Part shown: one piece after another, positions 26,463-35,725 of the stretch | How the letters are laid out: each line of letters starts with the position of its first letter | Position numbering within the stretch: position 1 is the stretch's first letter | Assembly (NCBI GenBank): GCA_964494985.1 | Contig: CAZBUB010000004.1 | Coordinates: 1-64,000 of the forward strand | DNA length: 64,000 nt | Source of the DNA: CAZBUB01 sp964494985 | GTDB lineage: Bacteria; Desulfobacterota; Desulfovibrionia; Desulfovibrionales; Desulfothermaceae | Direction: 5' to 3' | Position numbers and translations under genes: made by a program | The notes under the pieces: model-generated | Told to the model about the DNA's origin: nothing | The model's database searches: none | The model's input: the letters and a program-made list of their open reading frames with translations, nothing else

Positions 26463-26848
26463 AGCGGGGTGTTACAGGTGAGAATCTAGCCCGTGAATTT
26501 CTGCAGGGCAAGGGCTATCAAATATTGCACAGCAACTGGAAGGTGAGGCAGGGGGAACTGGATCTGATTTGTAGCAAGGATGGGAGTTTGGTATTTGTTG
26601 AGGTCAAAACCAGAACCAGCAAAGACAAGGGCGAGCCAGGAGAGGCCCTGGATCAGAAGAAGCGAAGCAGACTGCTTAAGGCAGCCAGGGCATATCTTAC
26701 CAAGCACGATCTATGGCACTATCCCTGCAGATTCGATCTGATCTCTATCTCTATCTCCCGTTTTCAATGCACCCTGGAGCACATGCATAATGTCATCCAG
26801 TACCCCCAGGCTCTGGGTGGTGTCCACACCCATTGGCAACCTTGGTGA
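26444..26848 (+). CDS. yraN: YraN family (UPF0102) endonuclease-fold protein
   Basis: About 134 aa from GTG 26444, which is 7 bases after GGGAGA; a GTG at 26438 is only one base from it. Restriction-endonuclease-like core: GELDLICSKDGSLVFVEVKTRT, with the Asp and the Glu-x-Lys pair, and the family N terminus GENLAREFLQGKGY. Function unproven; frequently next to rnhB. It overlaps rnhB by 19 bases and rsmI by 59, which suggests coupled translation of the three. Confidence 0.9.
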   Translation: MPAEHLKRGVTGENLAREFLQGKGYQILHSNWKVRQGELDLICSKDGSLVFVEVKTRTSKDKGEPGEALDQKKRSRLLKAARAYLTKHDLWHYPCRFDLISISISRFQCTLEHMHNVIQYPQALGGVHTHWQPW

Positions 26849-27659
26849 CATATCCAGTCGGGCCAAGCAGATACTGCAAAACTCGGAGCTGCTCCTGGCT
26901 GAAGATACCAGGGTCAGCGGTCGACTGCTGCAAAGTTTGGAGTTGGGGCATAAGCCTTTTTTGAGTCTGCATGCCCATAATGAACAAAAAAGGATTTCCC
27001 AGGTACTCTCCTTACTGCAGCAGGGCAAGGAGCTGGCCTTGCTTTCCAGCGCAGGGCAGCCGGTAATCTCAGATCCCGGATACTTGCTCGTTCGAGCCTG
27101 CAGGCAGGGAGGCTTTCTGGTCAGTCCAGTACCAGGACCAAGCGCAGTAACGGCTGCCTTAAGCTGTAGCGGGTTGCCTGCACAGCCCTTCACCTTTCTA
27201 GGTTTTCTGCCCCGCCGGCCTGGAGAAATAAAGAGGCTTCTGCTGAGCTTTTCCCAGGTACCCACCACACTTGTTTTTTTCCAGCGCAAGTCCAGGCTTG
27301 TTGAGAGCCTGAAACTGGCCTATAATGTTTTGGGACCTCGTGAGGCCTGTTTGGCCAGGGAGCTGACCAAAGAGCACGAAGAATTTATTTCCCTGGTATT
27401 AGGCCAGTGGCACTTGTTGCCTCAGATGCTGCGTGGGGAGTTTACTATAGTTTTAGGACCTGATGCCGCAGGGGCGCAAAAGACTCCACGTACAGAGGTC
27501 TTGAAGCTTTTGCGACAAAAGCAAGGCCATGAATTTCGTGTCAAAGGACTGGCCAAAGAGGTCAGTAGCCAGGTTCAGGGCTGGAGCACAAAGGAGGTCT
27601 ATAGTCTTTTGCTGCAAATCAGCTCCCAGGATCGAGCTCAGGATTCTGGGTCTGATTAA
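26790..27659 (+). CDS. rsmI: 16S rRNA (cytidine-1402-2'-O)-methyltransferase RsmI
   Basis: 289 aa tetrapyrrole-methylase-fold enzyme: LWVVSTPIGNLGDIS, LLAEDTRVSGRLL, and PVPGPSAVTAAL with FLGFLPRR. The usual SDAGTPxISDPG loop reads SSAGQPVISDPG, a conservative drift. It 2'-O-methylates C1402 of 16S rRNA. The start lies 59 bases inside yraN, 11 bases after GGAG. Confidence 0.94.
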   Translation: MSSSTPRLWVVSTPIGNLGDISSRAKQILQNSELLLAEDTRVSGRLLQSLELGHKPFLSLHAHNEQKRISQVLSLLQQGKELALLSSAGQPVISDPGYLLVRACRQGGFLVSPVPGPSAVTAALSCSGLPAQPFTFLGFLPRRPGEIKRLLLSFSQVPTTLVFFQRKSRLVESLKLAYNVLGPREACLARELTKEHEEFISLVLGQWHLLPQMLRGEFTIVLGPDAAGAQKTPRTEVLKLLRQKQGHEFRVKGLAKEVSSQVQGWSTKEVYSLLLQISSQDRAQDSGSD

Positions 27660-27686
27660 GCCCTGCATCACAGGGAGGATGTCTTT

Positions 27687-28427
27687 GTGACCCTAAAGCT
27701 AAAAACCCTGTTGCATTGCTTTTGGCGGACCTACTTAATAGGCGCCAATTTTAACACCAGGGGGTTGCAGAATCTAGGCCTCGTCTATGCCATGGATCCG
27801 GGCCTGAAAAAGCTTTATTCTGACCCTGGAGAATTGAAGCAGGCCAGGAAAAGATACCTTGGCTTGTTCAACAGTCACCCTTATTGGGTGCCGTTGCTGG
27901 TGGGCTATTTTCTCTTTTTAGAGACTAGAATAGCCAAGGGACTTTTGCCATCCCAGTCCATGAACAAGGTCAAGAATACCACTGCCTATACCTTGTCCGC
28001 GATTGGCGATTCCTTTTTTGGGGGATCGGTTTTGGTGCTTTGGTCTCTTGTATGTTGTCTTATCTTGTTGCAGGGCTGGTATTGGTGGGCATTGTTTTGG
28101 TTTTTTTTGTGTTTTCTGCTTTTGCAACTCTTTAGATTAGTTACTTTCTGGTTAGGCTGGATGCGGGGTTTGACTTTTTTGCAGCAGCTTAAAGGGCTGA
28201 ACTTGATTAATTGGGGCCAGAGGGTAAAGCTCCTTAACGCGGGGCTCATTGTCTTGCTTTGGTATAAGGTTTACCCAATATCCAGGCAAGCTCCATTTTT
28301 TATATTGGCCACTGCCTTGGCAGGTGGATTGGCATTCCTGGTCTACAAAAGAATATTGTTACGGGAAGTCCTGTTGGTTCTGCTGGTGTGCGCCTGGTTG
28401 TTTGCCAGCGAAATCTTTCAGAATTAA
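27687..28427 (+). CDS. PTS mannose/fructose/sorbose-family IID-like membrane protein
   Basis: 246 aa, GTG start with GGAGG upstream. N-terminal half is EIID-like (LIGANFNTRGLQNLGLVYAMDPGLKKLY and FNSHPYWVPLLVGYFLFLE), followed by TAYTLSAIGDSFFGGS. The C-terminal half has four or five hydrophobic helices. Normal EIID works with IIC as the sugar channel of a mannose-type PTS, yet no IIA, IIB or IIC gene is here: rsmI precedes and HPr follows. It may pair with components encoded elsewhere or be a remnant with a regulatory role. Confidence 0.8.
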   Translation: MTLKLKTLLHCFWRTYLIGANFNTRGLQNLGLVYAMDPGLKKLYSDPGELKQARKRYLGLFNSHPYWVPLLVGYFLFLETRIAKGLLPSQSMNKVKNTTAYTLSAIGDSFFGGSVLVLWSLVCCLILLQGWYWWALFWFFLCFLLLQLFRLVTFWLGWMRGLTFLQQLKGLNLINWGQRVKLLNAGLIVLLWYKVYPISRQAPFFILATALAGGLAFLVYKRILLREVLLVLLVCAWLFASEIFQN

Positions 28428-28487
28428 GGGAGTTTGCCCTGGGGTTAGGTTCAGACTTGAGCAAATACTTAAAACGGGTTTAAGACC

Positions 28488-28766
28488 ATGGAGCATGGTG
28501 AAGCTGAAAAAGAGGTGTTTGTGCGCAACGAGTTGGGTTTGCATGCTAGGCCTGCAGCCCAGTTGGCCCAGGAGGCTGGCAGATTTGCCTCCCACATCAA
28601 TTTGATCATGGATGGCATGGAAGTGAATGCCAAAAGCGTCCTGGATATTTTGAGTCTGGCGGCGGCTCCAGGCAGAAGCGTGGTGCTGCGTGCTCTTGGT
28701 CCAGATGCAGAAAAAGCAGTTACTCATCTGGAAAAGTTTTTTCAGGATGGATTCGGGGAAGGCTGA
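28488..28766 (+). CDS. ptsH: Phosphocarrier protein HPr
   Basis: 92 aa. Active-site histidine in NELGLHARPAAQL and the regulatory-type serine in VNAKSVLDILSLAA (position equivalent to Ser46) are both present. HPr carries phosphate from enzyme I to IIA components. No HPr kinase gene is seen here. ptsI follows after 2 bases. Confidence 0.94.
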   Translation: MEHGEAEKEVFVRNELGLHARPAAQLAQEAGRFASHINLIMDGMEVNAKSVLDILSLAAAPGRSVVLRALGPDAEKAVTHLEKFFQDGFGEG

Positions 28767-28768
28767 GC

Positions 28769-30547
28769 ATGGCAAAAAAAGTACTGCAGGGCATTCCTGT
28801 ATCCTCAGGGATTTCTATAGGCAGGGCCTACCAGCTTAATAGAGGGCATTACTGCCTGGCTCCAGTGCAGAATATCTCCCATGAGCTGGTAGAACAGGAG
28901 GTGACTCGTCTGAGAAAGGCCTTTGAAAAGACCCTGCAGGGACTGGAGAGAATAAAGCAGGAGATCCCTAAGGATCAAATAGAACACCTGGCCATCTTGG
29001 ATTATCACATTATGATTTTGCAGGACCCCAAGCTGCGGGATTCTACTGAGAGGTTCGTGCAGGATATGCACCTCAATGCAGAATGGGCCTTGGAAAAGGG
29101 TATTGCAGAGATAGAGCAGGGCTTTATGTCCATGCAGGATGAGTACTTCAAGGAGCGCATGCATGAAATAAGAGTTCTGGCTCAAAGGGTAATGAATCAG
29201 CTTTTGGGCAATCATGACGAGATCAAGCCTATTACCTCCAGAGTGATTCTAGTAGCCCACGATTTAACTGCAGCCGACACAGTGGAACTGGATGTGAGCA
29301 AAATCATGGCCTTTGCCACTGTTCAGGGAGGCAAGACGTCCCATGTAGCTATTATGGCTCGGACTATGGAGATCCCTGCAGTGGTGGGTGTAGATGGGTT
29401 GGAGGACAGTATCCAGGATGACGACTTTATTGTAGTGGACGCCTTTCGAGGACAGATAGTGATTGAGCCTAACGAAAAGGAGCTGGCAGAGTATGCTGAT
29501 CTGAAGTACCAATTCGAGGCTTATCAAAAGGAGGTTATGCAGGAGCGATTTTTGCCAGCAGAGACCTTTGATGGCTTTCAGGTTAGATTGGCAGCCAATA
29601 TTGAGCTTTTTGAGGAGGTCAGCGCAGTCATAGACTATGCTGGAGAAGGAGTAGGTCTCTATCGCACAGAGTATAGCTATCTGCACCGCAGCACACTGCC
29701 CACGGAAAAGGAGCTGGTAGAAGAATACTCTGATTTGGCCTCGATTCTGCATCCGCAGCAGATAGTGATCAGGACATTGGATTCAGGGGGAGAAAAAGTG
29801 GGCAAAGGGTTTGCGCATCTGGAGGAAGACAATCCAGTTTTAGGGCTGCGCGCAGTACGCTTTTGTCTCAAGCATCAAGATATTTTTAAGACCCAGTTAC
29901 GAGCCATTCTTCAGGCCAGCAGGCTCGGCAATGTTGCCTTGATGTTCCCTATGATCTCTGGACATGGTGAACTCAGGGATGTGCTGCAGGTTCTACAGCA
30001 GGCTCGAATGGAGCTGGAGCAGGAAGGCCTGAGGTTTGATCCAGCCATGCCTGTAGGGATCATGATAGAGCTGCCTTCCGCAGTCATGGTGGCAGATATC
30101 CTGGCCAGGGATGTGGATTTCTTCAGTATAGGCACCAACGACTTGATCCAATATTCCCTGGGCATAGACAGGACGAATAAGCATGTTTCCCATCTATACC
30201 AGCCTTTACATCCAGCCCTGCTCCGCAGCATCAAGTATGTTGTTGAAGCAGGACACAGGGCTGGAATTCAGGTTAGCATGTGCGGTGAGATGGCTTCTGA
30301 TCCTTATTGTCTGCCAGTGCTTATGGGAATGCATGTGGACAGTCTGAGTTTGAATCCCCAATCCATACCAGGCATTAAAAGGGTTCTACGCAAGCTGAGC
30401 ATAGAGGATTGTAGCCAACTCTTAAAACAGATATTGGAAAGCGATTCCGTACGGGAAAACAATAGATTGGTGCGCAAGAATATTTTTAAACGCTTTCCGG
30501 AAGAGCTCATGTTCTATTCCTCTTTGCTGGAGAAGGAAGAGGAATAG
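28769..30547 (+). CDS. ptsI: Phosphoenolpyruvate-protein phosphotransferase, PTS enzyme I
   Basis: 592 aa, full length. HPr-binding helices at the N terminus, phospho-histidine domain with GGKTSHVAIMART, and a PEP-binding TIM barrel with GVGLYRTEYSYLHR, DSGGEKVGKGF and the Cys-containing VSMCGEMASDP. It starts the phosphate relay PEP to HPr. Together with HPr and a lone IID it forms an incomplete PTS, common in sulfate reducers, where a regulatory role is as likely as sugar import. Confidence 0.96.
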   Translation: MAKKVLQGIPVSSGISIGRAYQLNRGHYCLAPVQNISHELVEQEVTRLRKAFEKTLQGLERIKQEIPKDQIEHLAILDYHIMILQDPKLRDSTERFVQDMHLNAEWALEKGIAEIEQGFMSMQDEYFKERMHEIRVLAQRVMNQLLGNHDEIKPITSRVILVAHDLTAADTVELDVSKIMAFATVQGGKTSHVAIMARTMEIPAVVGVDGLEDSIQDDDFIVVDAFRGQIVIEPNEKELAEYADLKYQFEAYQKEVMQERFLPAETFDGFQVRLAANIELFEEVSAVIDYAGEGVGLYRTEYSYLHRSTLPTEKELVEEYSDLASILHPQQIVIRTLDSGGEKVGKGFAHLEEDNPVLGLRAVRFCLKHQDIFKTQLRAILQASRLGNVALMFPMISGHGELRDVLQVLQQARMELEQEGLRFDPAMPVGIMIELPSAVMVADILARDVDFFSIGTNDLIQYSLGIDRTNKHVSHLYQPLHPALLRSIKYVVEAGHRAGIQVSMCGEMASDPYCLPVLMGMHVDSLSLNPQSIPGIKRVLRKLSIEDCSQLLKQILESDSVRENNRLVRKNIFKRFPEELMFYSSLLEKEEE

Positions 30548-30565
30548 CCAGCTCAAGATATTATT

Positions 30566-31033
30566 ATGGGTAAAAAAGGCGAGAACATCAAAGTGGTGGC
30601 TGTGAATCGCAAGATCAGAAGGCTCTATGATCTCTTGGAGAACATTGAAGCCGGATTGGTGCTCACAGGCACGGAGATCAAGTCCATTCGGGCTGGAAAA
30701 GTGAGCTTTAAGGATTGTTATGTGCATTTCCTAGGTCAGGAAGCCTTTTTAACCGGTCTGCATATAGGGCAATACGAGAATTCAGGATATGCCTGGCATG
30801 TGCCTGACAGGGACCGCAAACTCCTATTGCATCGCAAAGAAATAGACAACCTCCGGGGTAAAGTGGAGCAAAAAGGGTTGACCCTGGTGCCTACCAGGAT
30901 CTATCTGAAGAACTCCAAGGCCAAGGTGGAGCTGGCTTTGGCCAGAGGCAGGAAGGTCCAGGATCAAAGAGAGGAGCTAAAGCGCAGGGCAATGGCCATG
31001 GATATGGCCCGGGAGATGAAGGATTATAAATGA
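30566..31033 (+). CDS. smpB: SsrA-binding protein SmpB
   Basis: 155 aa, normal length. Conserved VNRKIRRLYDLLENIEAGLVLTGTEIKS opening, KDCYVHF, RDRKLLLHRKEI and basic C-terminal tail (DQREELKRR). SmpB brings tmRNA to stalled ribosomes. The tmRNA gene itself is not recognisable in the window. Confidence 0.96.
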   Translation: MGKKGENIKVVAVNRKIRRLYDLLENIEAGLVLTGTEIKSIRAGKVSFKDCYVHFLGQEAFLTGLHIGQYENSGYAWHVPDRDRKLLLHRKEIDNLRGKVEQKGLTLVPTRIYLKNSKAKVELALARGRKVQDQREELKRRAMAMDMAREMKDYK

Positions 31034-31103
31034 TCCGGCTTACAAGGGCGGTTCAGGGCACCCTGCATCTTTAGCAATTGCAATGCCTATAGCCTGAAAT
31101 TCC

Positions 31104-31164
31104 TGCCCATATTAAGAGATGATAAGGAATTGCGAGTTCAAAGCTCAAAGCCTCAATATGGGCA
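31104..31164 (+). promoter_or_regulatory. Inverted repeat upstream of secA
   Basis: TGCCCATATTAAG (31104-31116) and CTCAATATGGGCA (31152-31164) form 13-base arms with one mismatch and 35 bases between them, 55 bases before the secA ATG. It could be an operator or a leader-RNA hairpin. A 47-codon frame starts between the arms at ATG 31119 and overlaps the secA start (ends 31262); whether it is translated is unknown. Confidence 0.35.
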
Positions 31165-31218
31165 TGGGCTTGTTCGTCCCGGCCATGCAAGGCTGTTTGT
31201 ATATAAGGATTTATTATT

Positions 31219-33735
31219 ATGTTGAGTTTCTTGGCAAAAAGAATATTCGGTTCCAAAAATGAGCGTTACCTGCGGGGACTGCAGCCTGTAGTGGAAAGGA
31301 TAAATTCCTTAGAGCCCGAAATTCAGGCTTTAGCTGACAGCGATTTTCCGGAGCGCATAGCTACTCTGCGCCAGGAGGTACAGCAGGGGAAAGATCCGGA
31401 CTCTCTTCTGCCAGAAGTGTTTGCCTTAGTGCGGGAGGCTTCTGTTAGGACTTTGGGGGAAAGACCCTTTGATGTGCAACTTTTAGGAGGCATTGTCCTG
31501 CACCAGGGAAAGATAGCTGAGATGAAAACCGGTGAGGGCAAAACACTAGCCGCTACCATGCCTGTGGTTCTCAACTCCTTATCTGGCAAGGGAGTACATC
31601 TGATTACCGTGAATGATTACTTGGCCCGCAGGGACGCGGCATGGATGGGCCAGATCTACAATTTTCTTGGCCTAAGTGTCGGGCATATTGAGCACGGGAT
31701 GCAGGATCAAGACCGCAAGGAAGCTTATGCCTGTGATGTGGTCTATGGTACCAACAACGAATTTGGCTTTGATTATCTTCGGGATCACATGAAGTTCTAT
31801 CCAGAGCAGCTGGTGCAACGGGATTTGAACTTTGCTATAGTGGACGAAGTGGACTCGGTACTCATTGACGAGGCAAGGACCCCGCTTATCATCTCCGGAC
31901 CTGCCCAGGATTCCACTGCCCTGTACAAGAAGATCAACTCCATTATTCCCAGACTCAGCAAGGATAGGGATTTTAATGTGGACGAAAAGGCTCGATCAGT
32001 AACCCTGACAGACGAAGGGGTGCAGCTTTGCGAGGAGATTCTGGGTCTGGAGAATCTCTTTGATCCCAAGAACATAAATTATCAGCATCATGTTCTGCAG
32101 GCCCTGAAAGCTCACAATCTCTTTCACAGGGATTCGGATTATCTCGTCCAGGATGGCCAGGTGATTATTGTGGATGAGTTTACAGGCAGGATTATGCCCG
32201 GCCGCAGATACAGCGATGGCTTGCACCAAGCCCTGGAGGCTAAGGAAGGGGTGCAAATCAAGGCAGAAAATCAGACCCTGGCCAGTATCACCTTCCAGAA
32301 CTTTTTCAGGCTTTACGATAAGTTGGCTGGCATGACTGGTACTGCAGATACCGAAGCGGTGGAGTTTAAGGAGATCTACGATTTAGAGGTTGCGGTCATT
32401 CCCACCCACAAGCCCATGATCCGCAAGGACTTCCCAGATGCCATCTACATGACTCAGAAGGAAAAGTACGAGGCCATTTTGCAGGCTATCAGGGACTTGC
32501 ATAAAAAAGGGCAGCCGGTGCTGGTGGGCACTACCTCGATTGACAAGTCCGAGTTTCTCTCGGAGCGTCTGAAAAAGATGCATGTCCCCCATGAGGTACT
32601 CAACGCCAAACACCACGAAAAAGAGGCAGAGATCATAGCCCAGGCAGGAAATAAGTCCAAGGTAACCATCGCCACAAACATGGCTGGTAGAGGTACAGAC
32701 ATTGTTCTGGGCGAAGGAGTTCGAGAGCTGGGCGGATTACATATCTTGGGCACAGAGCGCCATGAAAGCAGAAGGATAGATAACCAACTGCGGGGCAGAT
32801 CAGGACGCCAGGGAGATCCGGGCAGCTCCAGATTCTATCTGGCTCTGGACGATGACCTGTTGCGCCTCTTTGGCTCGGAACGGATTTCCAATCTTATGGA
32901 CAAAGTGGGCGTGGAGGAGGGCCAGGCCATTGAGAACAACCTGATCAGCCGAGCTATTGAAAATGCTCAGCGTCGGGTGGAGCAGCATAACTTTGATATC
33001 CGCAAACAGCTTTTGGAGTTCGATGACGTCCTCAATCAGCAAAGGGAGGTGATCTACACCAGGCGCAGGGAAGTCATGGTCCAGGAGGATCTGGAGGATA
33101 CTGTGCTTGGATTTTTGGACGATATCCTGGAGGAAATCTATGCCGAAATGGAACGGGCTGGAAAGGACCCTGAGGAACGCTCCCAGGCCCAAGGCATCCT
33201 GAAGGCTAGGCTGGAAGAGGTCTTCGGTTTGCACCGCATCCTGGATTTAGAAAAAGAGGTGCCGGAAAAGGAGCAGGCCAAGGAAAAAATCCTTTCCATC
33301 CTGGGAGATCTCAAGGATAAGGCTGGGGGACATTATCAAGAAATACTGCGGTTCTTCCTGTTGGAGAGCCTGGACAGATATTGGAAAGAACACCTGCTGA
33401 ATATGGACCACCTGAAAGAGGGCATAGGCCTCAGGGGCTACGGCCAGAAGGATCCCAAGCAGGAGTATAAACGAGAAGGGTTTGAGCTGTTCCAGGAGCT
33501 CTTGTATCTCATCAAGGAAAATACTCTAAAAGGTCTCTGTCACATCCGTTTGCGGGAAGTCTCTCAGGAGCAGCTGCAGCATGAGGAGCAGCCCCAGGAA
33601 CTGCAGCTTTCCGGAGGCCAGCAGGAAGAGTCAGCCACAAAGCAGCCCTACAAACGCAAAGATCCCAAGGTGGGCCGTAATGATCCCTGTCCCTGTGGCA
33701 GTGGTCGCAAATACAAAAAGTGCTGCGGGGCCTGA
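31219..33735 (+). CDS. secA: Preprotein translocase ATPase SecA
   Basis: 838 aa. Walker A MKTGEGKTLAA, DEVDSVLIDEARTPLIISG, the PPXD region, helicase motif MAGRGTDIVLG and QLRGRSGRQGDPG are all present. The C-terminal zinc-binding tail (CPCGSGRKYKKCC) for SecB and ribosome contact is intact. It drives post-translational export through SecYEG. About 185 bases of leader with an inverted repeat precede it. Confidence 0.98.
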   Translation: MLSFLAKRIFGSKNERYLRGLQPVVERINSLEPEIQALADSDFPERIATLRQEVQQGKDPDSLLPEVFALVREASVRTLGERPFDVQLLGGIVLHQGKIAEMKTGEGKTLAATMPVVLNSLSGKGVHLITVNDYLARRDAAWMGQIYNFLGLSVGHIEHGMQDQDRKEAYACDVVYGTNNEFGFDYLRDHMKFYPEQLVQRDLNFAIVDEVDSVLIDEARTPLIISGPAQDSTALYKKINSIIPRLSKDRDFNVDEKARSVTLTDEGVQLCEEILGLENLFDPKNINYQHHVLQALKAHNLFHRDSDYLVQDGQVIIVDEFTGRIMPGRRYSDGLHQALEAKEGVQIKAENQTLASITFQNFFRLYDKLAGMTGTADTEAVEFKEIYDLEVAVIPTHKPMIRKDFPDAIYMTQKEKYEAILQAIRDLHKKGQPVLVGTTSIDKSEFLSERLKKMHVPHEVLNAKHHEKEAEIIAQAGNKSKVTIATNMAGRGTDIVLGEGVRELGGLHILGTERHESRRIDNQLRGRSGRQGDPGSSRFYLALDDDLLRLFGSERISNLMDKVGVEEGQAIENNLISRAIENAQRRVEQHNFDIRKQLLEFDDVLNQQREVIYTRRREVMVQEDLEDTVLGFLDDILEEIYAEMERAGKDPEERSQAQGILKARLEEVFGLHRILDLEKEVPEKEQAKEKILSILGDLKDKAGGHYQEILRFFLLESLDRYWKEHLLNMDHLKEGIGLRGYGQKDPKQEYKREGFELFQELLYLIKENTLKGLCHIRLREVSQEQLQHEEQPQELQLSGGQQEESATKQPYKRKDPKVGRNDPCPCGSGRKYKKCCGA

Positions 33736-33894
33736 GGAGAGGTGACAGAGGATAGAGATAGAAGACAGAGGAAAGATGACTGACGGCAGGATGCAAGATA
33801 CTGAATAATTAATTGCTTATATTGAAATAATGCCGTCTGTCTGCTCCCATAAACTTGTTGCAGGTATGTTTGCTAAATAGGTAGGAAAATCTGC

Positions 33895-35082
33895 ATGCTG
33901 TCTGTACCCCAGGGTTTTCGTTTCGCGGTTGCCAGGGCTGGATTCAAGTATCAAGGGCGGGAAGATCTGGGACTCATACTAAGCCAGACTCCAGCCCAAG
34001 GGGCAGGGGTGTTTACCCGAAACCGGTTTCAGGCTGCCCCTGTGCAAATAGCCAGACAAAGGCTGGATTCCCATGCTCAGAAAATCCGGGCCATAGTGGT
34101 CAATTCCGGCCAGGCCAACGCTTGTACTGGTCAAAAGGGCCAAGATAACTGCCTCCAGAGTCTGCTTTTGACAGGGAACTGTTTGGGTATAGATCCGGAG
34201 TTTATTCTGCCCGCATCCACTGGAGTCATAGGCCAGCCCTTGGAGCTCGAGCGTTGGGAGGCCTGTTTGCAGGATCTCGCCTCCAGTCTGGGTCAAACCT
34301 GTCCCATGCAGGTGGCCAAGGCTATCCTGACTACCGATTCCTACCCCAAGACGGCCTGGCGCAAGGTACAGAGCAACAGCCAAGAGTTCAATGTTTTGGG
34401 GCTGGCAAAAGGGGCTGGGATGATCTGTCCTGATATGGCCACTATGCTTGCTTTTGTTCTCACAGACGCCAGAATTCATGCCCAGACCTGGCAAAAGATG
34501 CTGCAGCAAGTGGTCGATAAGAGCTTTAACCGGATCAGCGTGGACGGGGATACCAGCACAAATGACTGCGTTTTGGCCCTTGCTAACGGAGCCAGCCAAG
34601 TGGAGGCGGAACAGGGCAGGGAGCAGGAGCTTCTGGCAAAGGCCTTGGAAGAGGTCTGTCTGGAGCTGTCCTCCCTTATAATCCAGGATGCAGAAGGCGG
34701 AAGTAAAGTGGTGCGCATTAAGCTCAAGGGCGCTCGGGACAGTCAGCAGGCTGAATCCGCCGTCCGCAGTATTGCGCATTCCCCTTTGGTCAAATGTGCC
34801 TTTTATGGCCAGGATCCTAACTGGGGCAGGATCGTTGCTGCTCTAGGCCGCAGTAGGGCTGAGTTTTCCCCAAATCAAGTGCAAGTTTCAATCCAGGGAC
34901 GTTTGGTATTCAAAGATGGTTGCCAGACTGAAGGGGATCTAGATGCTATGCTGGCGCAGTGCATGCACAGGCAGGAAATACAAGTGGATGTGGACCTTGG
35001 GGCTGGCAGCGCTGAATACCAGCTATTAACCTCTGATCTAAGCTTGGAGTATGTGCGTATAAACTCTGCCTACAGGTCCTAA
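33895..35082 (+). CDS. argJ: Arginine biosynthesis protein ArgJ (ornithine acetyltransferase / N-acetylglutamate synthase)
   Basis: 395 aa single chain. The self-cleavage site and nucleophile lie in KGAGMICPDMATMLAF, where the Thr of ATML starts the beta chain; VDGDTSTNDC and GRDPNWGR-like QDPNWGRIVAALGRS are conserved. It transfers acetyl from N-acetylornithine to glutamate in the cyclic arginine pathway. Whether it also accepts acetyl-CoA cannot be decided here. Confidence 0.95.
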   Translation: MLSVPQGFRFAVARAGFKYQGREDLGLILSQTPAQGAGVFTRNRFQAAPVQIARQRLDSHAQKIRAIVVNSGQANACTGQKGQDNCLQSLLLTGNCLGIDPEFILPASTGVIGQPLELERWEACLQDLASSLGQTCPMQVAKAILTTDSYPKTAWRKVQSNSQEFNVLGLAKGAGMICPDMATMLAFVLTDARIHAQTWQKMLQQVVDKSFNRISVDGDTSTNDCVLALANGASQVEAEQGREQELLAKALEEVCLELSSLIIQDAEGGSKVVRIKLKGARDSQQAESAVRSIAHSPLVKCAFYGQDPNWGRIVAALGRSRAEFSPNQVQVSIQGRLVFKDGCQTEGDLDAMLAQCMHRQEIQVDVDLGAGSAEYQLLTSDLSLEYVRINSAYRS

Positions 35083-35095
35083 AGGGCGTTAAGAT

Positions 35096-35725
35096 ATGCA
35101 ACACATTGAACAAACAGGAGTTTCCTGGCAACGACTGGCTGATCTTTTCTTTGAGGTGGGCATGTTGCGTCGTACACAGCGAAGTGGCTACCAGTTTTTG
35201 GGAAGTGGTCAGGAGAGTGTGGCTGAACATTCCTATCGCACCGCTGTGATCGGCTTGGTCTTGGCCAAGTTAAGCGGTTTAGACTGGTCCAAGGTGGTTT
35301 GCATGTGCCTGTTCCATGATCTGCACGAGGCTCGCACCGGAGACTTCAACTATGTGAACCGAATGTACAATTCTTGCCAGGCAGAACAGGCCTTGAGTGA
35401 CGCCCTGAAGGACACAGGGATGCAGGAGGATATACTGCGACTGCAAAAGGAGCTGGAAGAGGTTTCCAGCCAGGAAGCGGCTCTGGCCCAGGATGCGGAT
35501 CAGCTGGACCTGATCCTGAGTCTGAAGCAGGAGCAGGATTTGGGTAATCCATATGCCCCCAAGTGGTTGCACCATGCCCAAAAGCGTCTGCGCACCACCT
35601 GGGGCCTGGATTTGGCCCAGGCGGTGCTGCAAAGGGACCATACAGACTGGTGGTTCACAAGCGCAAGCAGCAGCTGGTGGTCCAAGGCCAATGGCAGGCA
35701 GCGAGATTCAGACCATCTTGGATGA
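35096..35725 (+). CDS. HD-domain phosphohydrolase, YfbR/HDDC2-like
   Basis: 209 aa. HD-domain metal ligands: the first His in ESVAEHSYR, the His-Asp pair in LFHDLHEARTGD and a late Asp in DADQLDLIL. This arrangement is that of 5'-deoxynucleotidase YfbR and human HDDC2, which dephosphorylate dNMPs. It starts 14 bases after argJ and overlaps the next gene by ATGA. Confidence 0.88.
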   Translation: MQHIEQTGVSWQRLADLFFEVGMLRRTQRSGYQFLGSGQESVAEHSYRTAVIGLVLAKLSGLDWSKVVCMCLFHDLHEARTGDFNYVNRMYNSCQAEQALSDALKDTGMQEDILRLQKELEEVSSQEAALAQDADQLDLILSLKQEQDLGNPYAPKWLHHAQKRLRTTWGLDLAQAVLQRDHTDWWFTSASSSWWSKANGRQRDSDHLG

